This document shows, piece after piece, positions 51,080-60,300 of a stretch of DNA of 64,000 nucleotides. Both the position numbers and the translations under genes were made by a program. The stretch covers positions 62,001 through 126,000 of the forward strand of contig NZ_RXOF01000005.1 in NCBI RefSeq assembly GCF_003970915.1, written 5' to 3'. Position 1 is the stretch's first letter, and each line of letters begins with the position of its first letter. The stretch is from Hymenobacter gummosus (GTDB taxonomy: Bacteria > Bacteroidota > Bacteroidia > Cytophagales > Hymenobacteraceae). Under the pieces are notes generated by a model, which saw nothing but the letters and a program-made list of their open reading frames with translations, searched no databases and was not told where the DNA came from.

Positions 51080-51496
51080 TCATCTACTTAAATTCTTTAT
51101 CATGCTCCTGTAATACAGTATACCTAATACTACTCCTGAAGGAAGATGCGCACAGACAACAAATAGTATCCGTAAATAATTTTGCTGCCGACCAATAGTC
51201 AGCAATGCCACAATTATAACTAATAGTCCTATTGTCAACAAAGCAACCACAATACACATATATACACCTAGTACTAGCACTTTTTTCGACAAAAATTCAA
51301 CCAACACTCTATAAATATAAATAACGAACAAATAAGCCGGCATAAGGAAAAACGCCTCATAGATAAACAAAGCAACTAGATATGGCAACCAATTATTATT
51401 TTTATCTATCCATACATACCACAATGTTCCTGAACATGTGTTTATTAGAGCGCACATGAACCATGCCAAGGCATAGAACCTTATTATTCTCTTCAT
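51080..51496 (-). CDS. small four-helix membrane protein, possible immunity protein
   Basis: The 138-residue protein has about four hydrophobic helices (FYALAWFMCALINTC, YLVALFIYEAFFLMPAYLFVI, LVLGVYMCIVVALLTIGLLVI, ILFVVCAHLPSGVVLGILYY). The start at 51496 forms an ATGA overlap with the upstream stop, so translation is coupled; an ATG at 51502 is the alternative. GC is below 40%, the lowest of any gene here. A small, AT-rich, translationally coupled membrane protein directly downstream of a modular lipoprotein is the arrangement of an immunity gene. That role is inference. Confidence 0.8.
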   Translation of the reverse strand: MKRIIRFYALAWFMCALINTCSGTLWYVWIDKNNNWLPYLVALFIYEAFFLMPAYLFVIYIYRVLVEFLSKKVLVLGVYMCIVVALLTIGLLVIIVALLTIGRQQNYLRILFVVCAHLPSGVVLGILYYRSMIKNLSR

Positions 51497-53124
51497 GGGC
51501 ATGGCACATACTGTCTATTGTTTCGCAACGCATTAAGCACTTGTGCCCAGTTGGGTCTTAGGGGCGCAGTATTTACAACAGTCGCACTGCCTCCGTTTGC
51601 ATCAACATAATTTTTTAACCCTTGCTGAAATTGATGCCATAATGCATCTGCCTGAGTAAATTGAATTGGGGTCCCGCCGTTGACTTGTTGTGAAGCAAAT
51701 GCTATCCACTCGTCAGCTGGTAACGTTACACGGTCTACTCCACGTACATAAAACTTGATTGCACCACTCCCTAACTGCTCATACCCAAATTGCCTGGTAC
51801 CGCTCACCGGATGGTGGGCGTTGTACGGGTCTCTTATGGTAGAAAAATTCCAGTGATTATTCGTGTATTCACTGACAATCACAGAACCATTGTCTTGTAG
51901 CGGACCTGCAGATATACCTATAGAAACGATACTGGTAAATGGATTGTTTAGCCATCTACTACTTTCATTATTCAGCGAAGGATGTGGCTGAAAATTGGTT
52001 GTATTAGGAGTCACTAAACTATTTAGGTTCAACCTGATATATGACAACAACTGGCTTGGAGTCAATTGCTGATTATTGACAGTCGGCATAGCATTCACGA
52101 TAACTGAAAATTCATCCATATTCAAAACGGTACCTGCAGCATCTTCAAGCGCTTGTAGCTGCCAATCCCAATCAGGCTGGATAATAGGGGATAGGTTCCC
52201 CAAGCCGATGCTGTTCTTTTCTTGTTGCGACAAAGCATCTAATCTATCCAGAACAGCCTGAGGTGCTTGAAAATTTATAAGAGGCAACCAAAGCTGTATT
52301 GGACAATTGTCAAAAAGAGCAGTTTTTGATGCCAGTAACCGGTTTGTTAGCAATTTTAGGGCATTCGGATTATTCCCGCCATACCCACCGCCTCCAGTGC
52401 TAACAGGTGGGTAGCCAGTGCCGGGGTTAGCGGGTGAGCCGGGCCCACCGCCAACCGGATAGCCTCCCGGGTTTTGTCCTCCCGGGTTAGAGCCAGTTCC
52501 GCCGTTATCACCCGCAGTACCTGGTGAATCATTGTAAACGTAGCATACCATCGCCACCATTTGGTCCGTACTGGAAGTGGTCATATGCAATACCATCCTG
52601 AAGCAGGAAAGCCGTTGCTGGTTGCCATAAGGTGTTTCGGAATCCAGCTCAAAGTTTATCCAGGCGTCTTCCCCTACGACTCCGTCCACGTAGTTTTTAC
52701 CGGCCATGAACAGGTTGTCCTTGTTGTAAAAGGCCACCAACCCGTTGAGGCTGCTGCCACTGTACCAATTGCCGGCCAGGTGGCTCTGGTAGACGTCGCG
52801 GCAGAGCAGGTTTACCTCGTTGGCGGAGCGCTCTGCTCCTTTCAGCAAGAACTCGACGATGCGGCCCGTTACCTCACCGCCCTCCTTGCTGATGATAAGC
52901 CGACGGTGACCTTTGTACTCCCCGCTGAACACTATCAGCGACTCCACGATGGGCACCACTACATAATCGCCTTGCTCGTTGCTGAGCACCGCGGCATCGT
53001 CCCAGCGTAGGTCAAGCGGCATCCGCGGGTAAGGCGGTTCCGAGGGCTTGTCGTACCATTCCCGGGCTTCAGCCACGGTCAGGCTCTGCAGATTGCTGCT
53101 GACCGCCTGCGCCTTTTCCTCCAA
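51493..53124 (-). CDS. modular protein (N-terminal domain, Gly/Pro linker, AT-rich C-terminal domain), 5' end frameshifted
   Basis: The open frame begins at a TTG (53124). Residues 1-200 form one domain (SLTVAEAREWYDKPSEPP; LLKGAERSANEVNLLCRDVY), 205-255 is a Gly/Pro/Asn-rich linker, and 260-543 is a C-terminal part that is clearly AT-richer than the first. Late motifs include HHPVSGTRQFGYEQLG and FYVRGVDRVTLP. Just upstream, in another frame, lies a perfect lipoprotein signal (see 53125-53218), so the intact gene was probably a lipoprotein. Domain layout, composition break and the coupled downstream membrane protein recall polymorphic toxins, but no known toxin motif is visible. Confidence 0.75.
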   Translation of the reverse strand: MEEKAQAVSSNLQSLTVAEAREWYDKPSEPPYPRMPLDLRWDDAAVLSNEQGDYVVVPIVESLIVFSGEYKGHRRLIISKEGGEVTGRIVEFLLKGAERSANEVNLLCRDVYQSHLAGNWYSGSSLNGLVAFYNKDNLFMAGKNYVDGVVGEDAWINFELDSETPYGNQQRLSCFRMVLHMTTSSTDQMVAMVCYVYNDSPGTAGDNGGTGSNPGGQNPGGYPVGGGPGSPANPGTGYPPVSTGGGGYGGNNPNALKLLTNRLLASKTALFDNCPIQLWLPLINFQAPQAVLDRLDALSQQEKNSIGLGNLSPIIQPDWDWQLQALEDAAGTVLNMDEFSVIVNAMPTVNNQQLTPSQLLSYIRLNLNSLVTPNTTNFQPHPSLNNESSRWLNNPFTSIVSIGISAGPLQDNGSVIVSEYTNNHWNFSTIRDPYNAHHPVSGTRQFGYEQLGSGAIKFYVRGVDRVTLPADEWIAFASQQVNGGTPIQFTQADALWHQFQQGLKNYVDANGGSATVVNTAPLRPNWAQVLNALRNNRQYVPCP

Positions 53125-53218
53125 TACATACGTCCGGCACCTCTGTGCACGACTGGGCCGTGCCCACCAACAATGCCAACGCTACTACCCACCGCACCAA
53201 TGAAAATGTTTTACGCAT
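53125..53218 (-). pseudogene. out-of-frame lipoprotein signal peptide of the downstream gene
   Basis: From ATG at 53218 the minus strand encodes RKTFSLVRWVVALALLVGTA then QSC, a convincing lipoprotein signal (Cys at position 24), and TEVPDV. This frame stops about 15 codons inside the next gene. A one-base shift near 53118-53128 would join it to LEEKAQAVSSNLQSL. It is either a genuine frameshift or a base error. Confidence 0.7.
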
Positions 53219-53280
53219 ACGCTGAATGAATTAAGGATTGGATCAGACCAACGCAATATAGAGCTACATATTACTATAGC

Positions 53281-56200
53281 CTAAAACAGCACCGCCGCCT
53301 GCATCCGGCCGGTGTGAATCACGCGCAGGCCGTCGGGTTTGCGGCCGTCGTAGCTGAGGGTGATGTTGAGGCCGTTGCTGAGGCGCTGCTCCACGTTCAG
53401 GTTCCAGGTCACGTTGTTGCCGGGGCGCAGGGCCTGTAGAATTTCCAGGCCGATAACCGAGTTTTCGACGCCCTTGAAGCCCACACGCACGTAGCTGGCC
53501 GTGCCCGAGAGGGTGCGCTTGCCCACCTGGCTGATGCGCGTTTCCACGCTCAGCTCGTCGAAGGCGCCGCGGGCCAGGGGCTCGTTGGGGTCGAGCTGCA
53601 GGGTGTTGCGCTTGGTGGTGTGGTGGTAGGCGCCGGTGAAGCGCCAAACGCCCGAGGGCTGGTAGCTCAGCTCGGGCTGCAGCTCGTACTGCTCCAGGCG
53701 GAAGTTGCGCAGCGGCAGGTAGCTCAGGTTTTCGCGGATGCTGCGGGTGGCGCCCAGGCGCGAGGTAAGGGCCGTGGCCAGGGTGCGGCGCAGCAGCACG
53801 TTCTGGCTGGCGAGGTTGCGCGTTTCGGAGCCCTGGGCCAGCAGGGTTTTCTGCTGGCTTTGCTGCACCGTCAGCTCGGCCCCAAAGATGGGGTTGGAGC
53901 GGTTGAAGTACAGGGTGGAGCGCAGCACCTTACTCAGCGACAAAAGCTGGTCGTCGGCGGTCTGGTAGGCGAAGGGGTTCAGGCGGGCCAGCAGGTCCTT
54001 GTCGGTGGTGCGCCGGTCCAGCGTCACGGTGTTGATGACGTTGAAGCGGGCCAGGGTGGCGCGCCAGTTCTTGGCGTCGCGCCAGCTGCGGGGGGCGCCC
54101 AGGCTCAGGCGGTAGCTGAAGCGGTTGGTAAAGGCCGTCACGTAGCTGTCGGTGAACAGGAACACCTTGATGTGGGTGCGGTACACGGCGTCGGGCGTGG
54201 CCGCTTCCAGGAATTCTTCCTTGTCCTGGCGGTTGTTGTTGTTCAGGTCGCCGGCGTAGTAGTGGGTGCCCTGACCCTGCTGCCCGTTGGGCACGGGGAT
54301 GAACACGTAGTCACGCTTGGGCTCCCGGCCGGTGGCCACGCTGTAGGCCAGCTCGGAGCGCAGCTGCCCTTGCAACAAAGACACGTTCCAGGCGCCCTGC
54401 CCGAGCACGGTGCGCTGCCGGGCCGAGTCGCGGGCGGCCAGGTCGCGGTAAGTGGCCAGCAGGCTCAGGTCCTGGTTTTTGCCGAGGCGGGTGGTGAGCT
54501 GGCCCTGCCAGGTCTGGGCGGTGCCGCGGCGCTGCAGGCTGCGCAAATCGGCCGTGGGCGTCTGGTCGCGGCGGTAGGTGTAGTCGAGGCGGTACTTGGT
54601 TTTGGCGCTGTCCTGGCTGGTCAGGAACACGGCGTGCTCGTCGAAGTAGTTGGCTGAGCTGAGCGAGTCGCCGGAGGGCAGGCGCACCCGGTTTTTATCG
54701 AAGCGGTAGGCGTAGCCGGGCACCACCGGGCCGCCGGTGTAGCGCACGGCCGCCTCGCCGCGCGTCCAGGTGCTGCGGCGGCGGCCGGCATCGGCCCCGA
54801 GGATGAACAGGGAGCCGCGCATTTCCAGGTCGCCCACCTTCTGCGCCCCGTCGAGCCAGTGCTGAATGCCGCTGACCTCGCCGGCCCGGTAGCGGCGGCT
54901 CACGCGGTAGTTCACGGCGTTGTTGGGGTCCTTGGCCACGCCCACCGAGAAGTTGAGGATGTTGTCCTCGCGCGAGATGCGGCCGCCGGTGGCGTTGCTC
55001 TGCTGGGTGGCCCCGGTGCTCCAGTTGCGGTCGAACTCGATGTCGCGGTACCGGTCGATGGGCGCGAAGGAGCGGCTGGTGTACTCGTAGTCGAGGGCGG
55101 AGCGCAGCCGGTAGCCCTGCCAGTGCCCGCCCAGGCCCGTGCGCCGGGCGTAGGCCGGGCGGCCGTCGGCGAGGCGGTAGCTGCGCACGTCGGCGCCCAG
55201 CGGGCGGCCCTCCAGCACGTAGCCCACCCGCATGGCCTGACCCTGCGAGGACTCCGGCGAGAAGCGGTTCAGATCGAGCTTGGATGAGGCCAGGTCCACG
55301 AATACCGTCAGCGTGGAATCGACGCGGTAGCTGGCCCCGGCCGAAATGACCTGCTTGTCCAGGGGCGTGGGCAGCAGGCGCTCGGGCCGGTAGCGCCCCC
55401 GCGACACGCCCCCGTTGGGCGCCACGTACTCGTACACGCGGCCGTTGGCGTTGGCCTTGGCCGGGTCGGTGCTCAGCACGTAGTCGGCCCCCTCGGCGCC
55501 CTGGCCCACGTCGGTAAAGCGCACGTTGTAGGCCCCGCGGGTGGAGTCGGTAAGCAGCGTGTAAATCCAGCGCGTCTGCTGCGTCACCGGGTCGGTGAAG
55601 CGCACCCGGTTGTAGAGCACCTGCCGCCGGTCGTAGGCCACCGAGTCGGCGCCGGGGGCCACGGCCAGGCTCACGTTGTCGCCGATGCGGCGCAGCAGCG
55701 CCCGGTCGTCGTCGTCGAGGGCGAGGTTGGGCGAGTTGTCGGGGTTGTCGGCTTCGCGGTAGTAGTTGGCGTGTACCTGCAGGCGGCCGGCCTCCTGGTA
55801 GTGGCTCAGGTGGTAGAGCGAGCGGGCGTAGTTGAAGTCGGAGTATTCGTAGTCGACGCGCAGGCGGGAGTTGCGGGTAATCAGGTGGCGCGAGGAAAAC
55901 GTCAGCTCGGCCGTGTTGTAGTCGATGATGTAGTCGTTGTCGAAGCCCCGGGTGAGCAGGCGGCCGTCGAGGTACACCCGCTCGGAGTTGGCCAGGATGA
56001 TGATGAACTGCTCCCCGTTGGGCCCGCGCAGGCGGTAGGGCCCCTGCACGTTCTCGATGGGCTCGACGGTGGTGCTGGCAAACTTGCCCTTGGCCACGCC
56101 CGCCGCCACGGTGGTAGAGCTGCGCAACGGGCCGAAGATGGAGCTACCGGCCTGCGTGGCGGTGGCAGTGGCCGAGCGGGTGGCGCCGCGCTCCGTCGGG

Positions 56201-57126
56201 TAGCGCGGGTCCAGGGTCTGCGGGCTGGGCACGGGCAGCTGCGGACCGGTGGTGCCGGGGTTGGTGGGCGTGAGCGGACTCGGCAGCAGCGCCCCGGCCC
56301 CAACGCTGGAATTGACTTGTTGGCCCAGAAACAGCTCCCCGGCGGCGCCCTGCACGTTTTTGTAGAAGCGCAGGAAGTAGTCGGGCTTGTTGCGCAGCAC
56401 CACGTCGCCGGCCGTCAGGGCCCAGTGCGGGTGGGTGAGCGTGATAAAGATGCGGTCAAACTCCTGCAGCTGCTGGGTGTTGCCCTCAGGCTGGAAGGGC
56501 ACGTTCTGGTCGCTGATGGCGGCCGTCAGGTTGATTTTGTCGGTGAGTTTGCCCTCCAGCTGCAGGTTTAGCGCCGAGTTGACGAACACGTTTTGGGCAT
56601 TACCGAAGGAAATGCCGCGGGTCAGGCTCCCGGTCTTGTTCACGCCCGGCGTGGACAGAATCTGCTCCTGCCGCCCCAAATCGGCGTAGCCCCGAAATGG
56701 CTGGCTCTGGAAGCTCGACGAGTCCATGAGGCTGCGCGGGCGGCGGTAGCGCGGGGCCGCCAGCCGCACCGGCAGCACCCGGTAGCAGATGAGTACCGAA
56801 TCGGGCCGGTTGGTGGGCAGGCGTAGGTCCGGCTCCCCCGGCTCCGGCGACTCCACCCGGCTGCTGGGCCAGTAGATGCGGTACAAGTCGGTGCGCGCGT
56901 CGTAGGCCACGCTGCGCCCGTCAGTAGAAACCGAGGAGGGCACTACCGTCAACGTATCGTTGAGGCGGAAGGTAGTGGTGTCGCGCCTGGCGGGCACGCG
57001 CACCCACACGCAGCGCCGCGACGAGGGCACCGCGCCTGGCCGCAGCTGCGCCCGCACGCCCACGCCGGCCCCCATCAGCAGGAGCAGCAGCAACAGGCGA
57101 ATGGCAAGGCGTAGCGGATGCGGCAT
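53281..57126 (-). CDS. SprA-like outer-membrane / cell-surface protein
   Basis: The 1281-residue protein starts with a signal peptide (LRLAIRLLLLLLLMGAGVGVRAQ). The region around residues 165-215 (GSLTRGISFGNAQNVFVNS, KINLTAAISDQNVPFQPEG, NTQQLQEFDRIFITL) closely recalls the gliding/T9SS translocon protein SprA. However, SprA is about twice as long, so this is a shorter relative. The rest is made of alternating beta strands with many Arg/Tyr/Asp positions and ends in AVLF, consistent with a large outer-membrane barrel. Function is unknown; it may be a specialised export pore or surface protein. Confidence 0.82.
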   Translation of the reverse strand: MPHPLRLAIRLLLLLLLMGAGVGVRAQLRPGAVPSSRRCVWVRVPARRDTTTFRLNDTLTVVPSSVSTDGRSVAYDARTDLYRIYWPSSRVESPEPGEPDLRLPTNRPDSVLICYRVLPVRLAAPRYRRPRSLMDSSSFQSQPFRGYADLGRQEQILSTPGVNKTGSLTRGISFGNAQNVFVNSALNLQLEGKLTDKINLTAAISDQNVPFQPEGNTQQLQEFDRIFITLTHPHWALTAGDVVLRNKPDYFLRFYKNVQGAAGELFLGQQVNSSVGAGALLPSPLTPTNPGTTGPQLPVPSPQTLDPRYPTERGATRSATATATQAGSSIFGPLRSSTTVAAGVAKGKFASTTVEPIENVQGPYRLRGPNGEQFIIILANSERVYLDGRLLTRGFDNDYIIDYNTAELTFSSRHLITRNSRLRVDYEYSDFNYARSLYHLSHYQEAGRLQVHANYYREADNPDNSPNLALDDDDRALLRRIGDNVSLAVAPGADSVAYDRRQVLYNRVRFTDPVTQQTRWIYTLLTDSTRGAYNVRFTDVGQGAEGADYVLSTDPAKANANGRVYEYVAPNGGVSRGRYRPERLLPTPLDKQVISAGASYRVDSTLTVFVDLASSKLDLNRFSPESSQGQAMRVGYVLEGRPLGADVRSYRLADGRPAYARRTGLGGHWQGYRLRSALDYEYTSRSFAPIDRYRDIEFDRNWSTGATQQSNATGGRISREDNILNFSVGVAKDPNNAVNYRVSRRYRAGEVSGIQHWLDGAQKVGDLEMRGSLFILGADAGRRRSTWTRGEAAVRYTGGPVVPGYAYRFDKNRVRLPSGDSLSSANYFDEHAVFLTSQDSAKTKYRLDYTYRRDQTPTADLRSLQRRGTAQTWQGQLTTRLGKNQDLSLLATYRDLAARDSARQRTVLGQGAWNVSLLQGQLRSELAYSVATGREPKRDYVFIPVPNGQQGQGTHYYAGDLNNNNRQDKEEFLEAATPDAVYRTHIKVFLFTDSYVTAFTNRFSYRLSLGAPRSWRDAKNWRATLARFNVINTVTLDRRTTDKDLLARLNPFAYQTADDQLLSLSKVLRSTLYFNRSNPIFGAELTVQQSQQKTLLAQGSETRNLASQNVLLRRTLATALTSRLGATRSIRENLSYLPLRNFRLEQYELQPELSYQPSGVWRFTGAYHHTTKRNTLQLDPNEPLARGAFDELSVETRISQVGKRTLSGTASYVRVGFKGVENSVIGLEILQALRPGNNVTWNLNVEQRLSNGLNITLSYDGRKPDGLRVIHTGRMQAAVLF

Positions 57127-57207
57127 AGAAAGCGCCCGTCGTTGTTTTAGCGGACGAAATAACGCCCAGCCGGGCTAACGTCGTGCGCGGGCGGAAAAAT
57201 CCCGCTC

Positions 57208-57328
57208 TTTAGGGTAAGAGGGTATGATGGTAAGAGTTTAGGCGTTGAGCAGTTGACAACTCACCGCTTACTACTTGCATACCCCCTTAAACTTTCTAAC
57301 TCCTGCCCTCATACCCTCTTACCCTAAA
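57208..57328. repeat. inverted repeat with arms built of 8-bp words (GGGTAAGA)
   Basis: Left arm words: GGGTAAGA, GGGTATGA, TGGTAAGA (57212-57235). Right arm words in inverse: CTTAAACT, TTCTAACT, CCTGCCCT, CATACCCT, CTTACCCT (57286-57325). Bases 57208-57227 and 57309-57328 are perfect 20-base reverse complements. It fills most of the gap between the SprA-like gene and the kinase stop (57331). Confidence 0.9.
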
Positions 57329-57330
57329 CC

Positions 57331-60300
57331 TTACCCCGGCGCCTGGGGCAGCTCGATGAAGAAGGTGGTGCCCTCCCCCACTATTGTTTCAAACCACACT
57401 TTGCCGCCGGCGCTTTCGATGCCGCGCTTGGCCACGGCCAGCCCGATGCCGGAGCCGGTTTCCTTGGTGGTGAAGTTGGGGCGGAACACCTTGTCGCGCA
57501 CGTCCTCGTCGATGCCGCTGCCGTTGTCCTGGATGCTGATGCGCACGGTGCCGGGCTGGGGCAGCTCCACGCGGGCGTGCACGTCGGCCACGCGGTCCTT
57601 GGGAATGGCCTGCAGGGCGTTTAGCAGCAGGTTGTTGAAGGTGCGCACCAGCAGGTTCTCGTCGGCGAAGACCACGGCTTCCTCGGCGCCGGGCGCTACC
57701 TCCAGCTGCACGTGCTGGTGCAGGGCCACGCAGCGGCGCAGCACCTGGGCAATGGTCAGGCGCTCGGGGCGCATGGCCGGCAGGTTGGTGAAGTTGGAGA
57801 AGGAAGTGGCAATGTCGGTCAGCACGTCGATCTGGGTGATGAGCGTCTGCGAGATGCGGCCAATCATTTCCTCCAGGTTGCCGCGCTTCTCGGCCAGGGC
57901 CCGCTGCAAGAACTGCAGGCTGAGCTTCATCGGCGTGAGCGGGTTCTTGATTTCGTGGGCCACCTGCCGGGCCATTTCGCGCCAAGCGGCCTCCTTTTCC
58001 TGCATGGCCAGCTCCTGCTTGCTGTCTTCCAGCTTGTGCAGCATGGTGTTGTACTCGCGCACCAGCAGCCCCAGCTCGTCGTTCGACTCGTAGTTCAACG
58101 GCTCGTTGTTGCCGGTGAGCGTGGTGTGGCGCAGCTTCTCGGTGATGAGCTTCAGGGGCCGCGTCAGCACGCGCGTCGCCACGAAGGTGAGGCCCAGAAA
58201 CAGGATGAACATCACCGTGAAGATGTTCAGAATGGTCGTGGTCAGCTCCGTGAGCTTGGTATTCAGGTCCTTCTGCGAGTCGAAGAACGGAATGCCCACG
58301 TAGCCCACCACCTTGCCCGCGCCCGTCGCCGCCGAGGTGGCTCGCAGCGGCAGATACAGGGTGTTGAACGACAGGGAGCCGGCCCGCTCGGTGAGCAGGA
58401 TGCGCGGCTGCCCGCGCTCGGCCAGGGCCACCACCGCCTCGGGGTTCATCAGGTTGCTGATGAGGTTGGCCTCGAAGATGAGCGGCTGGCTGCTCACCAG
58501 CAGCTCGCCGCGGGCGTCGTAGAGGTTGAGGTCGGTTTCGGTGAGGGTCGATACGTTTTCGGCCACTTCGCCGAGGCGGCCGCGGCTGGTGGAGTCGGCC
58601 AGCAGGGAGCGGAAGCGCAGCAGGCTTTCCTGGGCCAGCTTGCCGCGCCGCTCGTAGCTGCGGCGCAAATCCAGCTTGTAGGTGTCGGTAAACAGGCTGG
58701 CCGTGGCCAGACTCACCACCAGCAGCGTGGCCAGAATGCCCACGGTCATGAACACCTGAATTTTGGCCGAGAACGTGGTGCGGAACCAGCGCCGCCGCGG
58801 ATTGCGCAGCAGCAGCAAGAGCAGCCCCAGGAAGCCGCCGCCCAGCAGGTGCAGCAAAAACCAGAACGAGAAATTGGCCAGCCACTCGGCCGCGGCGTAG
58901 GTGGGCGTGGTCACCACCACGGTGCGCTGCTGCGGGCCCTTCACGCCGAGGTGGTGCACCCCGCCCAGGGTCAGGCCGGTGCTGTAGAGGCGGGCGTCGC
59001 GCAGCAGCGAGGCAGGCAGCTCGTTCACGTAGTCGAAGTCGCCCTCGCTGTACACCAAGCGGCCGTTTTCGTAGCCGGCGTAGCTCAGGTCGTTGCCCGG
59101 GCCAGACTGGAAATACTTCTGGTCGACCAGCAGCTCGGGCACCACGCTGTTGGCGGTGAGCTTCTTCAGGGTCAGCTCCAGCAGCACAGTGGCGGTGGTG
59201 CCGGCTACCGTGGGCACCGGCACGAAGGTCAGGTAGCGCCGCGAGTCGAAGGAATTGGCGTTGTGCAGCAGGTAGAGGTCGGGCAAATCAGTAGGCACGG
59301 CCTGGCGCAGCAGCTGGGCGCGGGTGGCAGCCAGGCTCAGCACCCCGTCGGCGTCGTTCATGGGTTGGCCCTTGCCGTCGAACAGCGCTACCCGCACCTC
59401 GTACTTATCGAAGTAGCCGCGCAGGTAGTACTTCTTGATTTTCTGGCGCACCACGTCCTGGTTGGCGAAGCCGTTGGCCAGCCGGGTGCGAAAGAGCGGG
59501 TCGGCGGCAATGTCGTGGGCCCGCTCCACCAGCAGAAACTCGCCCTGCTGGTCGTTGTCGACGAGCAGATTGCCGGCCAGGCGCTGCTTGCCCTGGATCA
59601 ACTGCTCCCGGAAGTTCTGGTACAAAGCCAGGGAACCAACGCCCGCGCTCAAACCCAGCATCAGAAACAGGAATACTACTCCCTGAAACGGCAGCACGCC
59701 CGCCAACTGTCGCAGCCCGGCTATGCGCAGCACCAGAAAGAAGCCCAGCGTCAGGCCCAGCAGCACCACCGGCATCTGGCCCAGCGTCAGCCCCACCGGC
59801 AGCACCAGCAGGGCCGAGGCTCCCAGCAACAGCAGCTGCACCGGCTGGGGCTCGTCGCGCACCACGGCCAGGTACAGCTGCGTGCACAGCCAGAACCCGA
59901 TGAGGTAGCTGCCCGTGTGCAGCACCACGGCCAGGCCCAGCAGCAGCTTGAAGCCCGAAAACTGGATGCTCTGCGTCACGTCGAGCACCAGCTGCGAGTT
60001 GCTGACGGAGCTGAGGTAAAAGTGGTAGAGCAGCAGTAGCAGCCCGAAAAAGGTCAGACAGGCTGCCCCGGCCGCCACCAGCCGGGGCGGGCCCGCCGGA
60101 ACGCGGCGCAGGTAGCGCACCACCCCGTAGCGCCGAAACAGCAGCAGGGCGTACCAGGCCAGCACCAGCAGCAGCACTGCGTTGATGAGCAAGTCGCCGA
60201 GCGAAGGCGACACCCAGGACGCTGCGTACAGCTTGGGGTCGAACAGGGGCAGCTCAATAAAGGCGAAGGGCAGGTTGTAGTGCAGCAGCACGGCCCGGAA

